Below, in pieces: positions 35,706 through 47,408 of a stretch of DNA of 64,000 bases. Source of the DNA: Adiantum capillus-veneris. Taxonomy: Eukaryota; Streptophyta; Polypodiopsida; Polypodiales; Pteridaceae. Location: NCBI GenBank assembly GCA_014529385.2, contig CM043962.1, positions 124,046,470-124,110,469 on the forward strand. Reading direction: 5' to 3'. The notes under the pieces are model-generated. The model was given only the letters and a program-made list of their open reading frames with translations. It was not told the DNA's origin and did not search any database. The translations under genes were made by a program, and so were the position numbers. The stretch's first letter is position 1. The number at the start of each line of letters is the position of its first letter.

Positions 35706-36800
35706 TTAGTTCCCTTCCACCCCTCCTGGATGGTGTACTCCGAGATGACTGTGTGCATGGGTTGAACAATTGTGTCTATGCATAGCCGTGGTTGGATCTA
35801 CCATACTTTGAAGATCAATGCAATTCAAACCATTATGCTGTGCAAGAGTTGGGTCTTGAGTAATTAACTTAAGGGTTTCTAATGACGAGGTTTTCCTTGG
35901 CTGTCTTCCAAAGAACAATTCTTGTAGCTTGTGTGCTCTTTGCTTGATTGTACCATCGAGATGCTTTGGCACATTGATTTCCTGAGCTGTTGGTATCAAT
36001 AGTGACTGTTGTCGAGGTTTTACCCGCCATTGATATCTTGGTTTCCTTGGTGTGGTGGAGTCTTCTGAGACCTAACTATCCATTGCTTGATTGGTTTTAC
36101 AGTTTTTGGAGAAGATAAGTGCTCCTTTTTCTTTCAAATCCATTTCGTGTTAGGTTCCTTGCTCAGAGATGCTCCTCTTTGTGTTTTGAACCTTGGAACC
36201 ATCTTCGATACAGTAGATGATGCTTTGGGCACCTAGATTTGAATCGGCTTGTCCTTAAGCTGTGCTTTTGGTACCCAAATTTTCCTGACTCCTTGCATGC
36301 TACTTGTAGCAATTGCTTGTCGATAGGATGGAGAAAATTGATTTCTTTGTGGTTTAATCTGCTGGTAACCTCCTTTCCATTCCTCCTTGCTTGGTGCAAT
36401 TGGAACAATGAGTTGTCCGCCTTTAGGTGATAGTTTGAGTCGGTTGGTATCCCAATCTGGTACTACCTTGTAAGTTCTCATCCAAGGGATTCCAAGAATC
36501 ATTGTCTCATTCATGTGTTCATCTGGTAAGCATACAAACTGATGAGGACATGAACATCCATGTACTGTCACATTTAAGTTGACTACTCCCAATGTTGGTG
36601 TTGGGTTCTTGTTGCATCCTTGATAGTTGCTATTCCTGCTGTCAAAGACTGACTTGTTGCTTTCTTGTACGTGAAATAACTGACTGCATTTACTTGAGCT
36701 CTTGTATCGACCAATGCATTGATTGTTTAGCTATACTTTGATGCGAAGGTCTATTCCATCTAACCATTCATCATCTATTCACACTACATCTTTCTGCAAT
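35706..36800 (-). pseudogene. Element E retropepsin-like domain located after the integrase
   Basis: On the minus strand, the integrase C-terminal region is followed by an acidic linker. Next comes a segment reading INALVDTRAQVNAVSYFTYK (about 36727-36665), which has the shape of a retropepsin active-site loop with Asp-Thr-Gly changed to Asp-Thr-Arg. In the next frame (36592-36233) follow VVNLNVTVHG and TMILGIPWMRTYKVVPDWD, the usual closing part of a retrotransposon protease (ILG-PW). A C-terminal tail runs to a stop at 35706 in further frames. Stops and shifts separate the pieces. Protease normally lies between gag and RT; in E I see none there, so the domain seems to have moved. The role would be polyprotein cutting. 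Confidence 0.65.
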
Positions 36801-38500
36801 TCCCATTGTTGGTCATCTGGTTTCAGAGTGTTGATGGGAATAGGTATTTGTTGATTCTTGAGAGCAGCTTTACTTTTGAGTACTCAAAGCCGAGATTCTT
36901 CTTGGGCTTCATCAATAACCTGTTGTCGTTTTATCTTTCTTTGCTTAGCTACATGCATCCTTTCTAGCAATTCATTGGTTAGTGGCAAATTGTACTTCTT
37001 TAAATGACATCCACTAATACAATTAGCCATTGGTTCACCATCTAGGGTGGACAACTTAACTGCTCCACTTGGAGATACATATTCAATGACAAACGGTCCG
37101 TTTCCCTTTTTCTTAAACTTGGGAATGTATTTCTTAAGGAAATAGACTAAAACTAAGTCCTCTTTTTTTTAAGATTTTTGTAATTAGATGGGAATCAAAA
37201 AACTGTTTTTATTTTCGCTTTTGTGCATAGATGTGAGCTACAGAAGCAGTTAGCCATTGCTCATCTAGCTTTTCTAGATCTTCAAGTCTCTTTGATAATT
37301 CATGTCCAGTCCACTCAAGATCCTTAGCTACCCTTAGAGTCGGCAATAGAAATTCTATTGGCAATATGGCATCAAGACCATAAACAAGGTTAAAGGGTGT
37401 AACATTTAAAGCTGTTTTGAATGAAACTTGATAAGCCCATAGAGCAGCATGGAGATTCATTTCCCATTTTGTCCTTCCTGAACTAACCTCTTTAGTCAAC
37501 ACCGAGCTAAGAATTTTATTCGTATGCTCAGCTTGTCCATTTTCTTGTGGGTGATAGGGAGCCGATTTGTTATGGATGACCATAAATTCATTAAGCAGAT
37601 ACTCAATTAACTCATTGAAGAAATGAGTCCCCCTATCACTGACAATTTCTATTGGTAGTCCATATCTTGTGAACACATACTCATATAAGAATGCAGCGAT
37701 GGTTCTGGCATCATTCTTTCGAGTTGCTTTAGCCTCGGCTCACTTGGTCAAATAGTCCGTAGTTACAATGATATAGAGCTTGGGTTCTATAAGCAAGTGG
37801 TTGTATTGGCCCAACAAAATCTATACCCCATTTTGCAAAAGTTCTATTCCCCCATCATTAGTCGTAAGGGCATGCTATCTACACGGGTTGACATTTTTGC
37901 TCGTTGACAAGCATCACACCTTCGAACATATTCCTTGGCATCTGCAAAAAGTTTTGGCCATCATATGCTTGCCATTAAGATTGCTCTTGTGGTGATTTCA
38001 CTAGAAAAGTGACCTCCGACCAATCCAACATGTGCTTGTTCTATAATAGGAATGTATTCGTTTTCATTTGCACAGAGAGGCAAGTGTTGATCCTTACCTC
38101 TCCAATACAATTGGTTTCCAACAAGAGCATAGTCCCTTGCTTTAGTTTCAATTGCTCTTTGACGGCGTTTACTCATATCCTCAGGAAATGTTTGGCTTGA
38201 TAAGTGAGTAACTAAATAGTTCACTTAGGAACATGTGACATTTGGAACAATGTTACATGAGATATGGGTGTTTGTTTTTGACATTGAGGACAATTTTTCA
38301 CAAAAGAATGAACATCACTCCTCATAGTTGGACAAAATACTCCAAGTCTCAAGATCCGTTGCATAGTTTGTCTTTCACAAAGTGAAGCCCTACTACTGTA
38401 ATATGTGCTTGACTTAGGTATTGGTTTTTCTCCTCAGGATTTATGCATAAAAGAAATATTCCATATCGATTTCTTTTGTACAACCTTCCAGCTAGTAATT
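36800..38500 (-). pseudogene. Element E integrase with two consecutive HHCC modules
   Basis: First module, 38470-38250: QAHITVVGLHF for the His pair (about 38411-38380) and KNCPQCQKQ for the Cys pair (38292-38281), with a frameshift between them. Second module, 38130-37890: EQAHVGLVGGHF (about 38037-38005) and RRCDACQRAK (37918-37907). Each is preceded by its own LYxR-type lead-in (GRLYKRNRYG; NQLYWRGKDQ). The core follows: GIDFVGP-like near 37840, SDRGTHF and NGQAEHTNK in the frame 37676-37209. The C-terminal part to about 36900 has NGPFVIEYVS. The DDE acids are readable. Most gypsy integrases have one zinc module. Confidence 0.75.
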
Positions 38501-38914
38501 GATACATAGCCGATTGCTCAATTAATTTGATTGTAATAGGAAGTGGTATATGCAAATCCACTTGAGCTATGGTCATCAATGATACCATATTTTTCGACCA
38601 TCGAGGTATCATTTCAACGAAGAACAGATATGCATCTGGTAGATCATCGTCTACACCCTTAGGTGGTTCTCTTGAAACAATCCTTAACAAATGATATGGT
38701 CTTTGATGAGTAGTGCCCTTTTTCACAACTACAATGAAATCAAATTCCAAAAGAATGACGAACCATCTCATTATTCTTCTTGTGTTGCATGGCTTGTTGA
38801 CCAAGTACAATAGGACTTGGTGGTCCATAAAGAACACAAATTTGTTAGGTAATAGGTAATGTCTATACTTTTTCACGGCATAGATCAATCCTAGTCCTTC
38901 CCTCTTTGTGGTGG
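38500..38914 (-). pseudogene. Element E RNase H, second half (after the G insertion)
   Basis: The frame 38888-38349 has IYAVKKYRHYLLPNKFVFFM and DHQVLLYLVNKP, the usual RNase H end, then the linker to the first zinc module. Removing element G and one GGTGG copy joins this in frame to the first half at 49039-49300 (NYTTT then KREGLG). Confidence 0.85.
38910..38914. repeat. Target-site duplication of element G, left copy
   Basis: GGTGG, matched by GGTGG at 49034-49038 after the 3' LTR. Confidence 0.92.
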
Positions 38915-41892
38915 TGTCATAAAATCTAATATCTAATATCTAACCAACCCAAATGATTCTCTCATATTAAACTGATCACTTAATGTGGGAGAATAAATGA
39001 GAACAAGGGTTACGATATAAACATGTGCTTATAGATCTATCTCAACACGGGGCAAATGGTGAAGGGGCCCAAATGAGAGATGGTCTATCAAAGAGCAAAG
39101 CTAACCAATAGAGCATAAGACCTTAGGGTTAGCTTCATTGAAGACCTCCAATAATGTGTGTAAAAGTCCTTTGACCTTAGGTAAGCTAGGGCTGACCTTG
39201 AGGCGCGAGAAACCGACCTAGCTCGAGGTGCTTGTCCTTCTTGATGACTAAGGTGTTTGAGGTGATTGATGATTGAGGTGCTTGAGATGCTTGAGGTTCT
39301 TAATTATTGAGATTCTTGAGGTGCTTTACATGCTTGAGATGCTAGGGTTGCACTTGAGGTGAGAACCTAGCCCAAGCTTAAAGTGCTTAACAGCCAAGCT
39401 TGTGGTGGGAACTGGGCCTATGTATGAGCGGCTTGAGGTGTCAAAAGGTCAAATATTCAATCCCTACAAGGAGGGGGCGAGCCCTACATGAGGGGGGATG
39501 AGAGAGAACACCCACACACTCACACAAGGCATGCATGGTACAAAGAAAGCAAAAGGGACACTTGTCAAGTTTCTCCTCATGTTGCCCTCATGGTGTGCCT
39601 GAAGCCTATTGGTTTGTTACCCAAGGGGCTGGGTCCAATGATAATTTAGGATATTTAATTAATTGATTTTGCATTTATCAAGTCCTCTCTCTCTCAAAGG
39701 GGAAAGGGGGACACTTGTCTCAAGGCTGCCCTTGCTGCTTGTAATGCCTCCTGCTTGTGATTGGCTAGGCATGGAGGGGTCCAATGAGCTTCAAGCATGA
39801 GCTACAAGGGGGGGTCGACCCAAGAAATCTGGGGGGTTGCTTAGGGGGTGTACTCACCCACACACACTCACAAACACTCTCATTGTGTGCTATGCAAAGT
39901 GCAAGATCTCCCTCTCCTTCTCTAGCAAGTAGAGGTTGAGAGCCTACACCAACACTCTTGGCTATGGAGTGCAAATCCAACCAAGACGCATGATTCAATG
40001 CTTAACACTAGGTTGGTAATGGGACACTTTTATGTTCTAAGACACTTTTATGTCCTGTTAAGTGACCATTTTCCTTGAATTATGTCAAGAGTTTCAAAAT
40101 GGATTTTGACGTGCTATCTGTCTAGAAATTTGTCTCATGAGCTGAAAAAAACTCGACATTTTTTTGGAATATCAATTCCATCTTTAACTTTGTCCTTGCA
40201 CAACATTTCACAACCTAAACTGTGTGAAAAACGGATGCTGTTTTTGGCTTTTTTCAACTTTTTGCAACTATACCACTCTAGAATTCATGTTTGTGAGGTC
40301 TATAATGCTAGAGAACTATCTTTAGTAGTCCTCGACATGTCTTGATGCTTCTAGGGAGAAATAAATGTAAAGTTGTAAGTTATGACCAAATTACAAAAAT
40401 TGTCAAATCCTGTTTTTTAGCCAATTTTAGCTCTTCTATGGATTTTTTGGTGGCTTTCATGATATCCAAATGCAGTTTTGATTTTCTATGTCGCATATTG
40501 TAACATAAAGCTAATATTACTTGAGTTTTGGGGCACCTAATAACCTATTTTGCATAGTAGACAACGACGGTTGATTTTTTCAATAATAGAAGAAAACGAA
40601 ACATTCTAGTATATCAAGTATAACTTTTTCAATATTGTTAGTTTTTTGTGACAACTATATGCATTTTGTAGATAGTAAGCATATCTAGTCATAAGGATTA
40701 AATTTGGCTAGATATTGAATAGTTTCTATGGGATTCTACAACTCATAATGTTGAACCCAGTTTTTTCATGTTTGCTGTATTTAGCACTTCATCTTTGTCC
40801 CCAAGATTCCCCTTGGTAAGAGATGTATTATTATTTTGACATGCTCCATGGCTCCTTATGAACCTAAAGGACAATAGGGAACTAAGAAAACATGCATATA
40901 TTATTTGTATTGAGCGTGGCTATAGAAACTTTGATGATAGGTTTGCAGAATGGTAAAACTTCAACTTTTTTGTACCTATTTCTATTGGCAAAACAAAAAA
41001 TAGTGAGTGAGAAGCAATCATATATTCTGATCACCAACCCATTGAAGTTAACTAGGGAATTTATCTCAAGTCCTACAAAAATCCCTAATCTTATTTTTAT
41101 GCAACAAAACGTAAGAAATGACTGTTTTGATGAAAATGTACAGGTCCATCAACTTTGGAGGCTTGGTGTGACCAAAAGATGAGAAATTTTACAAGTTTCT
41201 TATTTTTTCCATGTGTAAAAGGCCTTGAACTATAACCTCATGAAAGGATTTTACAAAATGAGTGGATCTACTATGGTTTTGGAGGTTTTTTTTAAAACCC
41301 TGAAAGGACACTTTTATGTCCTGTTAGGTTACCAAGCTAGTGTTAAGCTTTCCATCTCCTTCTTCTTCATTACTATGCTATTATGTATGATAGCAACAAG
41401 AGTTATGATAAGTGAGGAACTAATTCTTTCTCCTACAAAATGTTTCTTCTTCCTCTTCCCTACCCTCATTCCTTGCTAGCTCTCTACACCTTCGAAGGTG
41501 TTTGAGGTCTTGGGACTGAGGCTTGGGATAGTTAAAGCTTTCTTCAAGTTTATGTTATGTTTGTGATGCATGAAGCTTTCCATCTTCATTGCATCACCTA
41601 GGTCACAAGGAACACAAAGATTGTATTGTAACAAGTCTCTCTTAATGGGAGAAATCATAATAAAAATGCCTGTTGGAGGGGGGACCGGTTCACATAAATC
41701 CGGTCCTCAACTGTTGTCATGTTCTCTAAATTCTCTCTCTTGCAAAAGTATTGTTCATGCCAAGTTAACTAATTTCTATGATTATGTTGCTACCTTCAAT
41801 TATGTTCACCCGCTATGCTCACAAAGTCATTTCTCAAAAGTACTCTCATTAATTTCCGCTACTCTCAAGTTAAATAGGGAAATTCCATTACA
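38915..41892 (+). repeat. Element G 5' LTR (interrupted by a DNA transposon)
   Basis: It matches the 3' LTR on both sides of the insertion at 40006-41342. A minisatellite of TTGAGGTGC-like units lies at about 39235-39370, also present in the 3' LTR. Without the insertion its length is about 1637 bp. Confidence 0.92.
40006..41342. mobile_element. Non-autonomous DNA transposon with CACTAG ends at TTAA (piggyBac-like or Tc1/mariner-like)
   Basis: The ends are inverted: CACTAGGTTGGTAA on the left and the complement of CACTAGCTTGGTAA on the right. Subterminal copies of GACACTTTTATGT follow inside each end. TTAA flanks both sides (40002-40005 and 41343-41346), and the 3' LTR of G has one TTAA at the matching place (near 48483). 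If the outer A/T is counted as part of the repeat, the duplication would be TA. The TTAA plus CAC start resembles piggyBac-type elements. No transposase frame is recognised among the short frames inside, so it is non-autonomous. Confidence 0.75.
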
Positions 41893-41893
41893 T

Positions 41894-41905
41894 TGGTATC
41901 AGAGC
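41894..41905 (+). other. Element G primer-binding site (initiator Met tRNA)
   Basis: TGGTATCAGAGC is the standard plant site complementary to the 3' end of initiator methionine tRNA, one base after the LTR end. Confidence 0.95.
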
Positions 41906-42308
41906 ATTTGGTTTCTCTTTTCTTGCTTAAGAAGAGAGGTCCTTAAGTAGCCTATAAATGGTTGATGTTGTTTATTATATTAGGGTAAGTGGCACTGGGA
42001 TCTATTATCGGTTTTGTTGAGCCCACTATGTGGGGGATGGTGCACACCTCGGGAGCTTTGGACTTAATAATGGAGTCTTTTTAGACTTGCCTATGGCTTT
42101 ACCATTATTGAGCCATAAGAAGTTCGAAAGGAGCTAGCCCTTCCAGCAACTCTGCTATGTTAGACCTACTCCTCTACTCTCTATAATTAACCACTTCGAG
42201 CCGTGGGTGTCGATACTTAAGAGTTGGTTTTCATAGGCTAAGAGGAGTGGCAACTAAGGTTTTGAATTGCGAAAGCATACACTATGTACATACATAAATT
42301 TTGTTAAC

Positions 42309-43735
42309 ATGGCTGACAATAATCAAGAGAGTAGAATAAACATTGATAGCTTTGATTTTGCACATGAAGGTGCTAATGATGATGCTCCCATGTTTGTGAA
42401 TTATCTCGTCACTAGGTTGCAGCAAGCTATGGGCAACCCTGCTTTGCAAGCCGAAGTTACTCAACAACTTCGTATTTCCCTTCCTCTCCAAGAGGAGAGA
42501 GAGCTTAGGAGGCCTCTTGAAGAGACCCCCAAAAGAAGACTCTCTCCCATTTGAGAGGAGGAATCAAGTAAGCAATGAAAGTTTAAGCTCCTCTAAAGAT
42601 GTGGCTCCATGAAGACGGCGGTCTAGACGATCACCCACTCCTCCCAAGAGGAAAAGGTCAACACATAGTCCTTCTTCTCATCACTCTGAAAGGCAAGAGA
42701 GGAAACAAAAGAAGAAAAGGGCTAGGAAGAGGTCACCCTCTTCTCCTTCTTCTTCACCTTTCTCCTCTTCCGATGAAAGTTATGGCTATTCTCCTAGAGA
42801 ATACAAGAGGGGAGGACATCGCAAATCATTTTTTGCATGGCGAAGGTCACAAAAGCTAAAGAAGTTCAAGGAGGGAGGAAAGAGTATCTCTTTTCTCACC
42901 TATGATGGCACCTTTGGTGCTACCGACAAAGTGTTGGCCTTCATCCAACAATTTGATGCGGCCTTTGGAGACGAGGGCTTCACAGAGTCCTCCAAGCTAC
43001 GCCATGTAGCTATGCACTTCCAAAAATCAGCTCGTCAATGGCGGGCTAGCCTTCGTGGAAATGGTGAAGCCCCAAAGACATGGAAAGCTCTACGAGTTTC
43101 CATCATGAAGCAATTCCGTGCAAGCGATGCAAAAGACAAAGTGCTTACTGAATGCGCAGCTTGAAGATTCTCTCTCATGAGTCTATCCACAAGTACGTAG
43201 ATGAGTTTTGGGATTTACATCTCAAGGCTACTGTCTTTCAAAAGATAGAATTTGCTGAGCAAAGGCATCAATTCTGTGCGAGATTACCTAAAGAGATGGC
43301 TGAATACATCAACTCTCAACGGTCTGGTACTATTAGCGAAGTAATCCATCACACCATGGTTTCTTCACGCATCAATTTCCATCAAGGAGCTAGACGTAAT
43401 GTCAAGCCCATGGAAAACAAAGACAAAAATGATGCAAAGGGGAAAACCAATGTTCAAAATACTTCCCAAGTCACTTCCAGCAACAACAACAATTGGTCCA
43501 AGGAGAGGGGAGTTTACAAAGGTAAAAAAAAACTCTCTACTGAAAAGCTTGACGCTTTTCGCAAGATACATAAGTGTTTCAAGTGTGGGGAGCAAGGACA
43601 TGGCTATCGTTCTTGCCCCAAGAAAAATACTCGCAATGAGACTCCTAGGGATTCCACCATCGAAGCTCTAAAAGAGGATGCTCATTGCAAAGGATCATCA
43701 CTTTCCTATGCTTGGGGAAAGGTAAGAGAGGATGA
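42309..43735 (+). pseudogene. Element G gag
   Basis: It starts at 42309 (MADNNQESRINIDSFDFAHE). The first frame stops at about 42552. A basic Ser/Arg-rich region follows in another frame, then the capsid domain (42931-43735). The capsid shows FIQQFDAAFGDEGF and ARQWRASLRGNG. A frame change near 43160 leads to SHESIHKYVDEFWDL. A complete CCHC zinc knuckle, KCFKCGEQGHGYRSCPKK, lies at about 43570-43625. Element F gag (56395-57560) is the same protein on the other strand. Several stops and shifts mean it is not functional as it stands. Confidence 0.85.
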
Positions 43736-44221
43736 TGCCTTCATCTTGTTTGACCCTGGCTCTACTCTGAACTTCATATCAAGGGAGTTGGCCACCAAGT
43801 TGGGCATTCAAGCTTTTGAGATGGGAGATATGGTAATGGCTGCAGTGCAGCTTTCAAGGGACAACAAGCCTCCGTTACTCCCTTGATTGGGAAGTTGAGG
43901 CTTCATGTCCAAAGCTATGTCAACAAAGAAGACTTCTTCATCTCTTGTCTCCAACATAAGGATGCTATCCTAGGGGCGCCATGGTTTGATTGCATGGCTG
44001 CCAACATGAAGTTCCCTGAAAGGAGAATCTACTTTACATACAGGGAAAAGAATATGCATATAGATGCTAGTGAGCGTGGTTGCACTATTCCACTTATAAA
44101 TCTTCTTGCTTTTGATAAGTCAATGAAGACCTCAGTTTCTGCATACATGATTTTTGTCAAAGAGTCTCTAAAAGATACTAATGTTTCATCAAATGTAAAT
44201 GGTAGGAATAAGAAGAGTTAG
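43735..44221 (+). pseudogene. Element G protease
   Basis: The active-site loop reads FILFDPGSTLNFISRELATK (about 43740-43800). The Asp-Pro-Gly form is common in plant chromoviruses. A frameshift near 43850 moves the reading into the frame from 43883, with LIGKLRLHVQSYVNKEDFFI and the closing AILGAPWFDCMAANMKFP. It ends at a stop at 44219-44221. The RT lead-in follows in broken frame. Confidence 0.83.
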
Positions 44222-44239
44222 ACTTGTCTAATTTTCTAA

Positions 44240-44960
44240 AAGGATTCCAAGATGTGTTCATCGATGATATCCCTATGGACTTACCTCCAAAATGAGGGGA
44301 TGATGACCATCGCATTGAGCTTATTCCTGGAAGCTCACCACCTAACAAGCCTCCTTATCGAGTCTCACAAGCTCAACAAGAGGAGATCATGAGGCGAGTA
44401 CAAGAGTTGGTAGACAAAGGGATGGTGAGGCCTAGTTCCTCTCCCTTTTGTTCTCTAGTCCTTTTAGTGCAGAAGAAAGATGGTACATACCGTATGTGTG
44501 TGGACTATCGAGCACTAAACCATATCACTATCAAAAAAAGACTTCCCGTACCTCGGGTAGAAGATCTGTTTGATAAGCTACAAGGCTCTACCTACTTCAG
44601 TAGGATTGACCTTAAAAGTGGCTATCATCAAATAAGGATAGTGGATGAAGATATCCTAAAGATCGCGTTTTGCACAACATTTGGTCTTTATGAATATCTA
44701 GTCATGCCTTTTGGCTTGACTAATGCACCAGCTACGTTCAATCGTACGATGGAGAAACTTTTTAGACCTTATTGAAAATTCACTGGAGTGTTCTTTGATG
44801 ATATCATCATCTACTCCAAGTCTTTGGAGGAACATAAGAAATATCTCCAAGTGATTTTTCAAGCATTGAGGGAGAACAAGCTTTTTCTCAACCAAAAGAA
44901 AGCGAATTCTTCCTTCAAGAGATTCAATACCTAGGTCATATTATCTCTAAAGATGGTATC
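44240..44960 (+). pseudogene. Element G reverse transcriptase
   Basis: The frame 44389-44775 contains [35 protein letters not shown] with the first catalytic Asp, and [16 protein letters not shown] stop at about 44773 (TGA, in place of Trp) interrupts it. The frame then continues with VFFDDIIIYSKSLEEHKKYL, carrying the catalytic Asp pair. A one-base shift near 44930 separates the thumb from the RNase H frame. Few changes would separate it from an open frame, which fits a fairly young insertion. Confidence 0.87.
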
Positions 44961-45640
44961 CATATGGATCCATCAAAGTTAGAGATAATAAAAGAATGGC
45001 ATAACCCAAGAAATCTACATGAGCTAAGAAGCTTTATTGGTATGTGCGCATACTATAGACGCTTCATAGCAAAATTCTCTCAAGTAGAAGGACCACTACA
45101 TGACTTAACTAAGAATAACTTTAAGTTTGTATGGATTGCTAAGGAGCAAAATTCTTTTGAAAAGCTCAAAGAGAAGCTTACTTCCCAACCAGTCCTCGTG
45201 CTTCCGGATCTCTCAAAGCCATTTGAGATCCAATGTGATGCTTGTGGTGATTGCCTTGGAGCAGTTTTGCTTCAAGAAGGGCATGCCATAGCATATGAAA
45301 GCCGAAGGCTCAATACTGATGAACGAGTCTTGGGAATTTATGAGAAAGAGCTTTTAGCTGTTCTACATGTCCTAGACACATGGAAGCACTACCTATTGAG
45401 GACTCCATTTATCCTACAAACCGACCACCAAAGTCTCAAGTATTTCATGACGCAAACCAAGCTTTCCGACAAAAAAATGAGGTGGGAAAATTTTCTTTCG
45501 CAATTTAATTTCCATATTGCTCACATAGCTGGTAAGCACAATCAAGTGGCTGATGCACTTTCACGACAACCCAAAGTTAATGCGGTGTCTATAGCTACTC
45601 ACAATGATCTATCCTCTATGATAGATGAGTATGCTACTGA
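44961..45640 (+). pseudogene. Element G RNase H
   Basis: The frame 44964-45827 (287 codons) starts in the RT connection (MDPSKLEIIKEWHNPRNLHE). The RNase H is marked by FEIQCDACGDCLGAVLLQEG with the first Asp, then GIYEKELLAVLHVLDTWKHY with the Glu, LQTDHQSLKYF with the next Asp, and HNQVADALSRQP at the end. All catalytic acids are present. Confidence 0.88.
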
Positions 45641-46700
45641 CCCTGACTTTAGAGACATAATGTCAGCCCTTGCTTTGGGGAAGAAAGAGGAACCATTGAC
45701 CTTGCAGGATGGTTATCTTCTCCACGGCAATAGGCTATGTGTTACCCATTCCCTTCGTGAGAAAGTTATGTATGAATCCCATGCTCCTCCATATGCGGGG
45801 CATAGAGGTATTCAACCTACTCTCTGAGGAGTAGAGACGTACTTCTATTGGCCTACCATGAAAGTGGACATACAAGAGTATGTTTCAAAATGTGTAGTAT
45901 GCCAAAAGACCAAGTATGATAGAGGGAAACAACCTGGATTACTCTAGTCATTGTCTATCCCAAATTCACCATGGGAGAGTATATCCATGGATTTCATCTT
46001 TGTACTACCCAAGTCTATCCATGGGAATACAGGAATATGGACAATAGTTGACAGGTTTAGCAAGCAAGCATATTTTATTCTTGTCAAAAAGACTATTAAG
46101 GCACATCAAATGGCAACTCTCTTCATATCTCATATTTTCAAGCACCATGGATTACCCACATCCATCGTGTCAGATAGAGATCCTAGAATGACCAGTAATT
46201 TTTGGAAAGGTCTCTTTGAAAATCTAGGAACAAGATTGAATTTCTCTTTGACCTATTACCCACAAATGGATGGCCAAAGTGAGATAGCCAATCTTACGAT
46301 ACTGGATCTACTCAAGACTTATGTTACCGAAGTAGATCAACTCTCACAATGGGAAAATTACTTACCTCTTGTAGAGTATGCCTACCATAATACTGTACAT
46401 ATTTCTACGGGAAAAGCACCTTTTGAGATCATTGAGGGAAGACCTAAAAGTCCCTTGCTACTCAAAGTACATGGGAAGATCTGTGCCGCCGATGAGTATA
46501 TCCGTGACCTACAAGAGTCTTTTCAAAAGATTAAGGAGGCTATATCCATCTCTCAACAAAGGCAAAAAGCTGCTGATAAGCACAGAAGAGCCTTAATGGT
46601 CAAAGAAAATTATTGGGTCTTACTCAAGTTTGCTAAGGCTCGATTAAGGCAAACGACGGGCAAAAATCCTACGGGCCATCAAAAGTTATGCTAAACTAGA
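45640..46700 (+). pseudogene. Element G integrase
   Basis: The zinc module spans 45760-45925 (YAGHRG for the second His; SKCVVCQKTK for the Cys pair), with a stop at 45825-45827 inside. A stop at about 45945 precedes the core frame 45951-46694. The core acids lie in SMDFIFVLPKS, VSDRDPRMTSNFW and GQSEIANL. The C-terminal part continues in broken frames past 46694 with RRYYGPFQILKPI-like sequence. It would join element DNA to the chromosome. Confidence 0.85.
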
Positions 46701-47049
46701 AAAAAGATACTATGGTCCTTTCCAAATCTTGAAGCCCATCAATGAGACGGCTTATCAACTCAAGTTGCCCAACCATTGACTCATACACAATGCCTTTCAT
46801 GTAAGCCTACTTAAAGGCGAGCCACCAAGTGAACCAATTATTGAAGACCCTCCCGAGGTTGAAGACCAAGAAGAGGTGCTACAACCCGAAGCTGTCCTTC
46901 GGCATGAAGACAAGGTACTACAACATGGTAAGATTATCCGACGGTATTTTATTAAGTTCAAAAATTGTCCTTTTGAAGATGCTAGATGGATGCAAGGAAT
47001 ACAGCTTAAGGATAGTATGAACCTTGCTTACAATGCTACATTAGAGTAA
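46700..47049 (+). pseudogene. Element G integrase C-terminus with chromodomain
   Basis: In the frame ending at 47049 the sequence runs FHVSLLKGEPPSEP, an acidic linker, then PEAVLRHEDKVLQHGKI, IRRYFIKFKNCPFEDARWMQ and QLKDS. This is the pattern of a chromodomain attached to integrase: a beta strand, aromatic FIKFKN, then P-x-DARW. The frame ends LAYNATLE-stop. Confidence 0.8.
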
Positions 47050-47389
47050 GAAAATGTACAAATTTCTCTTAAATGACTCATGTTTTTGTCTTATAAGACT
47101 AGTCCTCTTTTTAATTGTGCACAAATTTAACTAGTATGCATGCTTAGAATCATGTTTGTGATGACGACGTCTCTCAAACACCGAGTAGAATTTGTGACTC
47201 TACTTTGGGAGAATGAAATGGACTAAAGAGCAGACATGCTTGCGGTAGCTATGTATCCCAAGCACCAAATGGATTAGTCATTCATCTTGGAAAGATGTCC
47301 TAGGGTAAAAAGGGATCCTCTACCCGCTAGGTAAAATTGAGTAATGACTAAGGCTTTATCTCTTCTACCTCATAGTCGAGGACGACTAT

Positions 47390-47408
47390 GATTTCAAGAG
47401 AGAGGTAA
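47390..47408 (+). other. Element G polypurine tract
   Basis: CAAGAGAGAGGTAA directly precedes the 3' LTR start TGTCATAAAATC at 47409. Confidence 0.75.

Noticed and set aside
40006-41342. CACTA (En/Spm) element, because the ends read CACTAG
   Set aside because: CACTA elements make 3-bp duplications; here the flanks TAA and TTA do not match, while TTAA (or TA) does on both sides and in the empty site.
41570-41950. Gene in the end of the element G 5' LTR
   Set aside because: The matching place in the 3' LTR has shifted frames, as expected for non-coding LTR DNA.
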